From the NCBI GenBank assembly GCA_020912385.1, contig CP087213.1, positions 1,736,001-1,800,000 on the forward strand: a DNA stretch of 64,000 bases, in the 5' to 3' direction. The DNA is from Neofusicoccum parvum. Its lineage: Eukaryota > Ascomycota > Dothideomycetes > Botryosphaeriales > Botryosphaeriaceae. The position numbers were made by a program, and so were the translations under genes. The notes beneath the pieces are model-generated. The model had not been told where the DNA came from. It searched no databases and worked only from the letters and a program-made list of their open reading frames with translations. Shown here piece by piece: positions 42,649 through 52,614 of this stretch; position 1 is the first letter of the stretch; each line of letters opens with the position of its first letter.

Positions 42649-42877
42649 AGGAATGGCTCAATGCCCCAAAGTGAGGCTGAACAGGACAGAGGCGGAGCAT
42701 CATCAATCGAGCCAGGTAAAACGAATCCCATCGGAGTTGTGAGACGTTTCTTCGTATAATTCACAGCCATCACTTCTTTGGTAGCTTTTGACTTGAGTTC
42801 AAGAGAGCCCGTCTTGGCATCCCTTTGCAAGGCCGGGCATGAACGTTTTAACGGCGCTCGCAAACAAACTAGACTCG

Positions 42878-42960
42878 TGGGGAGCTGAAGCATTCGTCCG
42901 GACGGCAAAGTAAAGAAAACAATGCGCCAAGTCCATCCGGACGAATGATTCAACTCCCCA
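42878..42960. repeat. Short inverted-repeat element
   Basis: A left arm at 42878-42905 and a right arm at 42933-42960 are 28 nt each and match at 25 of 28 positions when one is reverse-complemented. They begin TGGGGAGYTGAA and contain CATTCGTCCGGA. The spacer is 27 nt. Related single or paired arms occur near 31412-31439, 40767-40838 and 52050-52067. This fits a MITE-like or hairpin element. No target-site duplication is obvious. Confidence 0.6.
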
Positions 42961-45154
42961 TGCATTAGGGCACTATGCATTCTCGAAAAACGCTCCCATC
43001 TACTCCATCTTGAATTGCCGGAGTTTCCTTCGGCGTTCCAAGGACACCGATGGGCCTGCTTCAGACGACCGAAGTTCGATATCCTCGCATGAAATGTGAA
43101 CTTGCGCATTTGGTGCAAAACTCTGCAGACGAAGAAGGCTGTTGGGAGTGCCCGAATGTTGTGGAGGCGCGCTGAAGCGTTGTTCAAAGGCGCCAGCTTG
43201 ACTGGGCGTCTTGGTGGGACTCCATAGCTGCTAAATGATAGCGCAGTCAGTAGGGATGCAGAAAAGCAAGCGAGATGGTGTAGAACAGAAGTGTTCGTGT
43301 GTATGGGCGGATTGTCTTACCTATGCGCAGGGAAAGGTTAAAGACAACTGCACATGGCATGGCATTCGCAATCACCGTTGACCACTTTCTTCCGTCTGCA
43401 TGGCTGCACGTGAATGCAACCGTGGCTAAGCGAACATATGCCAGGTACAATCACACGTAAATGGAAAAATGCGGCGGCGGATCCTAGTGTCAACAGGGAA
43501 AAGCTGTTTCTTTACTTCCCTTTCAATTTTTCTTTCCTTTGGCAAATAGCTTGCGGAAGGGGGAAGCTTCTGCATATATGAGAACTTCATTTGCAGGCGA
43601 TCTTACGCATTCTGTCTGCATTCTCGTATTGGCGGCCAATTCATAGCCGCGCTTGAGCAACTCAAGAAACAGGGTGAAAACTGAGAGGAGACCGTTTCTG
43701 AGTGCGAAATCTCTTTTCAAAATTGAGCCTCGAGAGGCGCTAATGGACGCTAAGTGGCAGTTGCTGTTCTCCGGGGCAGGCGCGTCCAGCAGCCATCAGG
43801 GTCCGCGTAAGCGAGCGCAGCAGAATTGTCGACACCTCCAGCTTCAGATGAAACTGGTAAATATATCATGAGCAGAGATGTTGACGTTCGTCGAAAGCAC
43901 TGCATCTTGAAGCATAAGGCTTATAGCTGGCTGGTGGGTCTTCTCAACATCGATCGGTGCTATAATTGATCCTCGACAAGTGCGGCATCGACAAGGCGAT
44001 GACAAGTTTTTGAAATTCAGCCTTCAGCCCGGCAGGGTCTGTCTAATGTGCCTTGCGCAAGCTAAGCTGCGTGGTTGTAGAATCTGGGTGGAGCTGCGGC
44101 GTTTGCTGGATCTTGAGATTTCCTTGACTGAAAGGTCAACGGGAAAGTCAAAAACGGATGGACGGCAGAGATCATCGAGGTAGCTTAGCGCGTATATCTT
44201 GGTAAGTAGTGCATTGGGGAACGAATTGTACGCGAGAGAGCACTTGGAGTCGAAGCGCAATGAGTGCCGTTGCTACTAGCGCCGAAAAGAATGAAGAACA
44301 AGCAATGCACAACGGCAGAATCGTACATTTGAAATTCGGAGTGTTTTCCTCTGGTACTATGGGACTTGTGAGAGTATCCAAGAGGAATTCGAGAAATTCC
44401 CCTACGTTGTGGACTCCTGCGTTGGGAGAGCATTCGGCATTGGCTTCTATTCCCTCGAGAAGAGGGGTGAGACAGTACCACACCCAACGCACAGATCACG
44501 AACTCGTCATTTTCCCACGTTCTCTACCACAATTTCCCCCTCGCCGTAGATCCCGCGCTTAAGGTCGCGTTCACTTTTCAGTCTCTACTACGAGGTCCCT
44601 ACCAGAAGTCCTGTCAGCCCGCCGGTAGTGTGGCCGCCACTCCTCTAGAACACAACATTTATGCTGGTAGGAACTTATCTGCCAAGCTCTTCGGAGCTTG
44701 TAGAGCTACAACGATACGGTTAAAAGTGATTAAACTTGCTAGGTATGTCCAACGTACGGCTAGGAATAATCTTATAGTAATTTTATATAGTAACGTGGAC
44801 CTTAGAAAAAGAGGGTTGGGCGGTAGGCTTAAGCGGTGAATTTTAGATGCCCCCGATCACCGACGGGCTGATGAGACTGTTAGTACGGACCTCCGCAGAG
44901 CTCCTTATAACCTGGGGAGTTTTTTGACGGGATATCCCTTACATCAAGGCAGAGTCTCTTTTTCCGAGAAAAGGTGTATGCTTTTTGTTCTCGTAGAGAC
45001 TTCGTGTTCTAAGTGGAACTCGCTTGGCAAGGGATACCTCTAATTCTTAGTCAACCTCACGTGCCGCCAAGGTCGGTGAGCCCAGCCCTTGTGCAATTTC
45101 CGGCCTTCCACCCTGCTTACTTCTTAATTACTCAGCTCGCTTGCTTCCCACAGC

Positions 45155-45162
45155 TATATTAA
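45155..45162 (+). promoter_or_regulatory. TATA-like element upstream of U2 snRNA
   Basis: TATATTAA lies about 45 bp before the inferred U2 5' end, a plausible position for the RNA polymerase II promoter of a fungal snRNA gene. Confidence 0.5.
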
Positions 45163-45202
45163 CCCGCCTGGCCTCCCGTTTGTTCCTGTCCTTTTCTCCT
45201 CA

Positions 45203-45388
45203 GCTCTCTTTGCCTTTTGGCTTAGATCAAGTGTAGTATCTGTTCTTTTCAGTTTAATCTCTGAAACGTGTCTACGGACACATTCGTGATTAATCTAGTT
45301 TTTGGAACTGGGGAGATGGCCGCTGAGCTTGCTCATGTCACCTCCCACAGTGTCGCCCGTATTGCACTGCCTCGGGCTGACGCGAACC
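45203..45388 (+). ncRNA. U2 spliceosomal snRNA
   Basis: This RNA pairs with the intron branch point in the spliceosome. The 5' region matches U2: CTCTCTTTGCCTTTTGGC, then AGATCAAGTGTAGTATCTG with the branch-point-recognition GTAGTA at 45233-45238. CTTTTCAGTTTAATCTCTGA forms stem-loop IIa. An Sm-type site GTTTTTGG is at 45298-45305. Stem-loop III (GGGAGATGG...GAGCTTGCTC...CACCTCCC) and stem-loop IV (GCCCGTATTGCACTGCCTCGGGC, 45355-45377) follow in the correct order. Loop IV keeps the UAUUGCA motif contacted by U2B''. Everything expected is intact, so this looks like a working gene rather than a pseudogene. The 5' and 3' ends are good to within a few bases. Confidence 0.92.
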
Positions 45389-46599
45389 ACTACAACTTTT
45401 TCGTTGAGATGCCTGCCATGCGCAGGCACTTGAGGAAGAATAATTGAACCTAAGACTGACTGAGCGAAGCAGGCCGCGCACGGCAGGCTGCGCTGCCTGC
45501 AGTGAATGCGCGTGTTGGTCGAGGGTTGGGTGTTGGGCAGAATTTTCGCAAGTTGGCGGAGGGCGCTGTGGCGAACGCCATGTTGCCCCTGTGTCAGAAA
45601 ACAATACTCATCAGAACCCGCGTCGACGCGTTCAGGAAGTGTCAGTCTGCGAGAAAATGCGTCTTTGCTACAACCGGCAGCAAGCTACGAAAAAGAAGCG
45701 CAAGGCCGCAGGATCGGGGTCTGGGCGAGCAGCTCCCAAGGAACGAGCGCCCTGGCGTGGGAAACACGTCGTCCAGCCTGGCCAGCTCATCGCCGGCGCG
45801 GGCAGTCTACTGCCAGCCGAGCGACAACGATGGCCAGTGTCGGTCTTCGAAACAGCGACTCTCCACTGCAGCGCTTCGCTGGCGGCTGGTGGAGTGGTGC
45901 CTGTTCTGGTCGTCTCTCGTCGCGCTGGACGAGAGCCGCCAGCCAAGGCGCGGGCTATTTTGAGGCGCGAAACAGGGCGCGGTGGGCGCGCTCGGCTCGG
46001 GCAAGCCCGCCGCAGCAAACCCGCGGGACCAGCGAACCACCTCGCGCGCGCTTGCCCAGCACGAGCTGGCTGCGCTTCTAGCCCTCGACAAGCGTGCCCA
46101 TTGCCGTATCTCCCGCCAGTTTGAGCCGCGCGCTATCGATCATGGCTTCCACGAGGGCTGGCTGCAGCACACAATGTGGATATGAAAGCGAAACCCTTTC
46201 CGCTGCAGAGGAGAAGTGTATTTCAGCTGTCTGCTCCCTTCCCTCGTCCTGCATGCTCTCAAGTGCCGTCCAGGAATTCTTCTCTTAATCTCTTTGCAGT
46301 CTTTACCGTATCGGATTCATTTGAAGATTTGCAGCTTTCACCAGTCTTGCCTGCCTTGCTCGCTATCTTTCCATCTCTTCCGCAGACGTTCCCAGGGTCA
46401 GAACCGGTTTTCGCGCCTTGTCGTATCCGGAACTGTATAGGCGGCTGCCACACCTGCATCCTCGACGATAATCCGTACCTGAAGACGTCATCGACGACTT
46501 TTTGGCGATCCGCCATTCGATTGCATATACAGAGACCTGCAGCCCTGCAGTGGCCTCCTTGCAGCTTATCCCCAGACTCTTGCTACCACAACCACTACA
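45389..46599. other. Spacer U2 / GH128
   Basis: This is 1.2 kb, very GC-rich between ~45,700 and 46,080. Open frames in all plus-strand phases are composition artefacts. No gene is supported. Confidence 0.5.
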
Positions 46600-47600
46600 A
46601 TGCGCCAAAGCGTCCTCTACACAGCCCTCGCAGCTGCACGCCTCGCAGCAGCGCAGGCCGGCACCACCTCCACCAAGCGCGGCCTCGTCTACGTCGCGTC
46701 GGACGACAACGCGGCCGACGACACCATCTGGGCCGACGCGGCCGGCACGGAGCTGACCTGGTACTACAACTACGGCCTGGAGCCGACCGACTCGCTGAAA
46801 TCCAGCGCGCTGTCGTTCGTGCCGATGCTGTGGGGCGCGTCGGACGCGGACGAGGCCAAGAAGAGCACGGCGTTCCTGGACGGGGTGCGCGCGCTCATCA
46901 GCGGCGGCACCAACATCACCCACGTGCTCGGCTTCAACGAGCCCGACGGCGACACCAAGACCGGCGGCTCGAACATCCCGGCCGACCTCGCGGCGTCCAC
47001 CTGGAAGCGCCAGCTCGAGCCGCTGCGCGAGAACGGCGTCAAGCTGGGCGCCCCCGCCGTCACCGGCAGCGCCATGGGCTTTGCCTGGCTGCAGAACTTC
47101 TTCACCGAGTGTGCCGGTGGATGCACGCCAGACTTCATTCCAGTGCACTGGTATGGTAATTTCGAAGGATTTGCATCCCACCTGGGCCAGGTCGCTGCGA
47201 CGTATCCGAATATGAGCGAGATCTGGGTTACGGAGTTTGCGTACAGCGATGTGGATTTGGATGAGAGCCAGAATTTCTTTAATCAGAGTATCGAGTATCT
47301 GGATAGGATGGAGTGAGTGATTCCCCATCCCCTCAGTCCACTTGAGATCTTTGGCTGACACAGTTTGCTCACAGAAACGTTACTCACTACTCTTGGTTCG
47401 GCTCCTTCCGTAGCTCGATCAGCAATGTCGGAGAGAATGCGGCGATGCTGAACTCCAAGGGCAAGCTGACCGATCTCGGCTCGTGGTATCTGGGCCAGGC
47501 CGCGACAGGCGTGAAGCCTGACAGCGCGGCTGGCAGGAGTCGTGTGTTTGCCGGCTGGAGTGTGGTGGTCGGTCTTGCGGGCCTCTACACTCTGCTGTGA
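46600..47600 (+). CDS. GPI-type glycoside hydrolase family 128 (endo-beta-1,3-glucanase-like)
   Basis: Exons 46600-47312 and 47375-47600 give 312 aa. A signal peptide (LYTALAAARLAAAQA) starts the protein. The TIM-barrel domain shows the GH128 pair of acidic residues: the acid/base in GFNEPD (Glu ~114) and the nucleophile in WVTEFAYSD (Glu ~211). WYYNYG, FVPMLWG and VHWY are further family motifs, and NVTHYSWFGSF after the 62-nt intron completes the barrel. The C-terminus is a hydrophobic tail (VFAGWSVVVGLAGLYTLL) after small residues, as for GPI anchoring. A cell-wall location and beta-1,3-glucan as substrate are inferred from the family. Third-codon-position GC is extreme up to ~47,110 and then drops within the same exon. 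Confidence 0.9.
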
Positions 47601-49336
47601 GGATCGAGATTGCCGGTTGATGTTGTTATTATGTACATTGCGACTTATCAGAAGAGACGTTAGAACTGGGACAAGGCGTTTTACGACATGCATAGCGCAA
47701 AGGGCGCTCTTTCTGGGGCTTGGAGAGCGGCCGAATCATACTACTTCCAGGTGTTTCAGCCTGGCTAAACCACCACACCGTTGTTCTCCCATACCATATC
47801 CACTTTTCTCCAAGCTTCTCCATCCCAGTTTGAGATGTTTGACCGCTGCGTGGGGATCGGAGATTTCGTCTGGAGAAAGGCCGGCGCGGCTGCTGTCCCA
47901 GGTAAGCGTCGGAGCAATAAGTCTTGTCCTGCCTGCGATTTCCCCGAGCCACGCCGCCTGCCTTGACGATATCACCTGGAGATCTGAACTGACCGACGCG
48001 GCAGTCAACGAGTGACTGCGAGCAGCAGTCGAGTTGGCTATGCCTCTTCAGCCCCGTGTCTGTTCTTCGTCGACACGATAACGGAGAGCTCTTGGCACAC
48101 CATCCACGGCACCTGCACCGAACATTCGACGTGCTGAGGCTTCATACCCAAAGCAGTATTTCGCCGGCATGCTGCAGCATCAAGAGCAGGGCCAAGCAGC
48201 TCTGATCTCATCAAGACCGCTCTCACTTCTTGTTTCTGAAAGACACAATGACAAGAGCCGATTGCTTGCCCGGTGCCGCGTCGGACTCGGGATTCCCGAT
48301 CTTGGCTCTCTTGGTTTTCTGCAACCAGGTGGTGGCCATCACGCCAGACATCCCTGAATCGAAGCTTCGGTGGTCCTTCGACGCGAGTCAGAGCGGGTTG
48401 CTGCAGTGCGTCTGCTCCTCCTGCCAGGCTCACGCGGCCCATCGTGGCACGACGCAGGGCGAGAGACGAGCAAGAAACAACGCTGCCGTTCGCCGCCACC
48501 ACGGCGACCCGTCCGCCCGTCCGCTCCTCTCCCAGCGGCTTGCGTCAGACGTCAATGCATGGGGAAACACGCCCGTCGTCAGCGCTCGGTTTATCTCGCA
48601 CCGAGTACGCAGGCAGGTCGGTCGTGTGCGTCAGGCGGCGCACGTGGATCGCATTCCCCATGGGGGATTGGGAGGCGTGGTGCTCCTACCCCGCGCAGCC
48701 CCCAAGCCCGCCCATCCCGGTCGCCTGGGCTGCACCTCCGCCGCGGACTCGCTGCTCGTTCGGTTTGCCCAGGACGCACAGCGAATCCTGTCGGTTGCTC
48801 GAGTGTCTCCCGTGGCCTCCGCCGGTGGGGCCGTCTGCCCGGGACCCCAAGAGATTGGAAGCTCGATTCCCTGCGGCATGGCTCCAGCAGCGAGCTCCGA
48901 GACTGGAGAGGAGGGGAGGCAAATGCCGGGGCGGGATGCCTTGGTTGGCCGCGCGAAAGCTTGGCGCCGCCGCCAAGGCCTGGAGGTGGGACTTTGTTGC
49001 GACGCGCAGTCCGCGCCGCCCAGGCCCGCCTGTCGGTGTCCGGGGGGTTGGGTTGCAGCAAGAGCAGCGCGCAGGTGAGCGGCAATTGTATTAAAGGCGC
49101 GGACGACGGGCCTCCGAGCTCTCGCTTTCCCGCAGAGGACGCCGTGTTCCGCATCCTACCTCCACCCTCCCCACCGAAGGCCGCGTATCAGACCAGCAGG
49201 GACCTTTGAGAATTTGCTGTTCTCTGCTCTCTGCTCGCCAGCTCTGCTTCCGCCGGGCCGGCTTTCTTCCTCCCCTGCTAGAGCCGTATCATTGCCGTCC
49301 GCGGAGAAAAAAAGATCAGACGATACAGTCGACACC
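47601..49336. other. Spacer GH128 / sugar transporter
   Basis: This is 1.7 kb. Three overlapping plus-strand frames of ~275 codons between 48,230 and 49,209 cannot all be real and none has domain content. I see no gene. The last 120 bases fit the leader of the transporter. Confidence 0.5.
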
Positions 49337-51066
49337 ATGGGCGCCTTCTTCCAGAAGCTCATGGCCAATCGGTCTGGCCTTCGGGCTGGCAACCAGAAGA
49401 CGAGGGCCTCGGAGCTGACGGTGCGGGAGTCGTTGCTCCCGCTGTTCCTCGTCACCATCCTGTACTTCCTCTGGGTATGTTGCCGCGTCCACCCCGTTCC
49501 CATGTTCAGGATTCGCTGACCTTGATTGGAAGGGATTTGCATACGGTCTGCTCGACACGCTGAACAAGCACTTCCAAACCACTCTCGGAATCACACGTGC
49601 CAGGTCTGCCGGCCTCCAGGGCGCCTACTTCGGGTATGTGTTTTCCCACCAACCCTCGTTTCGAAACGGCGATAGACGGCGTAAGCTGATGCTCCTCCCC
49701 CTCCAGCGCCTACCCCCTGGCTTCTCTCGGATTCGCCAACTGGACCCTTCGCCACTACGGCTACAAGGCCACCTTCATGCTAGGTCTGATCCTGTACGGC
49801 ATCGGCGCGCTCTGCATGTGGCCGGCCGGGCTGAACCGCAGCTTCGGCGGCTTCTGCGGCGCGACGGTGGTCATCGGCTCGGGGCTGGGCTCGCTCGAGA
49901 CGGCGGCGAACCCGTTCATGGCCGTGTGCGGGCCGCCCAAGTACTCGGAGCTGCGCATCAACCTGGCGCAGGCGGTGCAGGCCGTCGGCACCGTGGTCGG
50001 CCCTGTGCTCGGCTCGTATGTCTTCTTCAAGGACACGGGCGACAGCGTCAACTCGCTCGAGTCCGTCCAATGGGTCTACCTCGCCATCGGCATCTTCGTC
50101 TTCCTGCTCGCCGGCGTCTTTTTCTTCGCGTACATCCCGGAGGTGACGGATGCCGACATGGCGGCGCAGGCGGAGGACACGCATACCGGGTCTAGCGACA
50201 AGCCGTTCAGGAAGCAGTACCGCCTGTTCCACGCCGCCGCGGCGCAGTGGTGCTACACCGGAGCTCAAGGTACGTCTCCATCCGCCATCAGCCCTCAGCA
50301 AACCAATCCACCCCCCTTTCTCATCACAACCATGCCACTAACCACCAATACCACAGTCGCCATCGCCACCTACTTCATCAACTACGTCACCGAAACCCGC
50401 CCCGGCACCTCCTCCTCCGCCGGCGCCAACTTCCTGGCCGGCGCGCAGGGCTGCTTCGCCGTCGGCCGCTTCAGCGGCTCCATCCTGATGCGCTTCGTCA
50501 AGCCGCGCTGGGTCTTCCTGGTGTACCTGACGGGCGTCGTCGCCTTCAACGCCGCCTCCATCGACACCGTCGGCAACACCGGCCTGGCCATGCTCATGAT
50601 CACGCTCTTCTTCGAGAGCGTCTGCTTCCCGACCATCGTCGCGCTCGGCATCCGCGGGCTGGGGCGGCACACGAAGCGCGGCGCGGGGCTGATCATCGCC
50701 GGTGTGAGCGGCGGCGCTGCCGGTAAGTTTCCCCAACATCACCAAGCACCTGTGTGGGGAGAGTGCGACCCGCTGACGAGAACAACAGTCCCGGCCATCA
50801 TGGGCGCCGTCGCGGATGACCGCAACAACACCGGCTTCGCCATGATCGTGCCCGTCATGTTTTTCGTGCTCTCCTGGAGCTACGCTATCTGCGTCAACTA
50901 CGTGCCCGCCTACCGCGACCCGGCCGACAAGATCGGCGCCAGCAAGATCGGCCTCGAGCCGAAGAAGGAGGGAGACGAGGAGGCCGGCGTGGGCTCGGAT
51001 GATGCGATGAAGGCGGACGCGAAGGAGGTTGAGGTTGTGGGCGAAGGGCTGTCTGGGAAGGCTTGA
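49337..51066 (+). CDS. MFS sugar transporter, fucose-permease (FucP) family
   Basis: Exons 49337-49474, 49533-49633, 49707-50269, 50357-50722 and 50789-51066 give 481 aa. The FHS/FucP signature LWGFAYGLLDTLNKHFQ crosses intron 1. LQGAYFGAYPLASLGFANW crosses intron 2. The region GSGLGSLETAANPFM with NLAQAVQAVGTVVGPVLG is diagnostic of the family, which takes up L-fucose, glucose or galactose by proton symport. Twelve membrane spans are present, with a central loop at ~240-260 and an acidic C-terminal tail. Intron 1 ends in AAG and the other three in CAG. It may be relevant that a wall glucanase is upstream, but nothing shows joint regulation. Confidence 0.9.
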
Positions 51067-51367
51067 GTGCGGCGAGGCAGGGTGCCTGGTTAATTTTTGC
51101 TTTGTGTATACCCGGGAAGTGCAGTTGGTGGAGACGAGTTACTCTGGAATGAATTGCGTTACGTGAACGATGCGATCTTCTTTGCCGAAACCCCCTCCGC
51201 ACGCTTGCACGCAAGTTGACGTGACGCTCGCGACACTGATTACGAGAGAGTTCAACAAAGTGATTCTGCAAATGAGCAAGGCTCAAAAACAAACTCTTGT
51301 ATCGTATATCCGAAAGAATGCTATAGAGACCCAAGAGAAAGGCAAAGAAAAGTTGGCTTCAAACAGT
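51067..51367. other. 3' flank of the sugar transporter
   Basis: These 300 bases of more AT-rich DNA mark the transition from the GC-rich transporter gene to the decayed genes that follow. I see no gene here. Confidence 0.55.
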
Positions 51368-52527
51368 TCAGACTTCTGATAGCGGAACATGAATATTTTG
51401 CTGGTCAGCATTCGAGAGTTGATCTAACGACCCGGACAGCTTGCTGTCGTGTCGTTCGTTGTAAATGTGTAGCTGTTGATGATTGGTTATCAGCTTTGCG
51501 AGGCGGTCTGCCAAGTGTGAGGAGATCATTCGGAGACGTGTCGATGGTCGAATGTTGGAAACCGTGTACGGTGTACCTGAATCAATGATGATCTTGATAG
51601 TCTGTTTGTTTGAATAGGGCCACGAATGATCATTGATAAGTTGTAGAGATTCTTGATAATATCTCGAAATGATCTGCAAGGCTGCGGCATTTCATACGAG
51701 GATGTTGATTCGAGTGCCTCTTGACTGTTTAGGAGCGCCGGTTGTTGTGTTTCGTAAGATAACTGACTCCCCAACTTGGCTTCTCAAATGCGGAATTGTC
51801 GGCTACTAGGTCGCTCGTAGTTGGTGAGCTTAATTGTGACAAATCACTATTAGATTCGGTATCGGATGTTTGTCCGATTGCTGCGTAGACCTCCTCGAAA
51901 GGAAGCCTTTCTCCACGTAACACTTGTGTTGCTATGCGGAATTAGTACTCATCTTACATGCAGCACGAAGATGCAGATCGCCCCGGAAATAAATAGAAAG
52001 ATGCTGCGGCCAATAGTTACCGCAAATTTCTTTCGACAAGTACGACTTTTGGGGAGTTGAAGCGTGCATACAATCGCAGAAGCGCTTCAGAAATTACACC
52101 AGAGATATGAGAAACGATGTTTGAAAATCATATGCCCCAAATCGTGACGTCAGTTCTTCACAGTAGCCTTCGGTTGCAGTATCCGTCTGTATGTGCTTGT
52201 ACTTGCCTTTGCCGAGCGTCTCGTGCAGATCAACCAAGACGTCTACAACTTGGCTTCTGTAGAACTCCGAGCCACGTAAATGGAGGTCGAGGAAAGTGAG
52301 ATTGTGAGATTTCTTCTGCGCTCCCAAACTGCCGGCCCAGATCTTGAAGCAGTCAATTTAACTGTGTGTCGATGGGTAGATATATCACCATTATAAGACC
52401 GTCCAGAGCTGTGGAGGATCTCAAGCAGGCTCTTGAAAGATATTTGGCAGCGACTGTGCTGGTCATAGATAGTCAAGACCATGGTTCGTAAGCTGATGTT
52501 GTTCGGTAGGTGAGCTCCGTAAGGCAT
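51368..52527 (-). pseudogene. Decayed AcuF-like / C2H2-type fungal gene, N-terminal half
   Basis: Pieces of a widespread fungal N-terminal domain appear in order on the minus strand in different frames. LRTMVLTIYDQHSRCQISFKS comes first, then DCFKIWAGSLGA and LDLHLRGSEFYRSQVVDVL, then DLSQLSSPTTSDLV. FRDIIKNLYNLSMIIRGPI and ADRLAKLITNHQQLHIYNER follow. They correspond to the family's 'RF.lWAgNiGA', 'LdyRLRDAShi...V..LL', 'i..LLRLSv.IRNP' and 'LaeRLGkA...RR...KYRe.H' blocks. An in-frame TAA lies just before the WAGSLGA block, and at least two frame changes separate the blocks. The zinc-finger part and downstream region are absent. The family assignment is by motif memory and is moderate. Confidence 0.5.
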
Positions 52528-52614
52528 GGGTGACGGAAGTGGTGTGAAAGATCGTCTCAACCGACTTTCAGCAGCTGGAAATGGCATTCTTGATCAGTCA
52601 TACATTGCAGACCC

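Larger units (their letters stand above)
42063..45154. other. 3-kb gene-poor region
   Basis: No intact gene is supported. Short frames on both strands between 43,200 and 44,560 include hydrophobic stretches (minus strand, 44492-44172) but match nothing I know. Inverted repeats, homopolymers and a TpA-rich tract (about 44,640-45,050) suggest decayed mobile DNA. No transposase or reverse transcriptase remnant is recognisable. Confidence 0.5.

Noticed and set aside
42597..43187. 196-codon minus-strand frame
   Set aside because: It runs through the inverted-repeat element and the G20/T16 homopolymers (poly-Pro, poly-Lys), so it is not a credible protein.
44172..44499. Minus-strand frames with a hydrophobic stretch, considered as a membrane-protein remnant
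   Set aside because: No conserved blocks of DUF6536 or another known family could be matched.
44870..45190. Possible solo LTR (TGTTAG...) upstream of U2
   Set aside because: No matching second LTR, target-site duplication or primer-binding site was seen. The TATA-like element is better explained by U2.
48230..49209. Three overlapping ~275-codon plus-strand frames
   Set aside because: All three phases are open at once over GC-rich DNA, so composition explains them.
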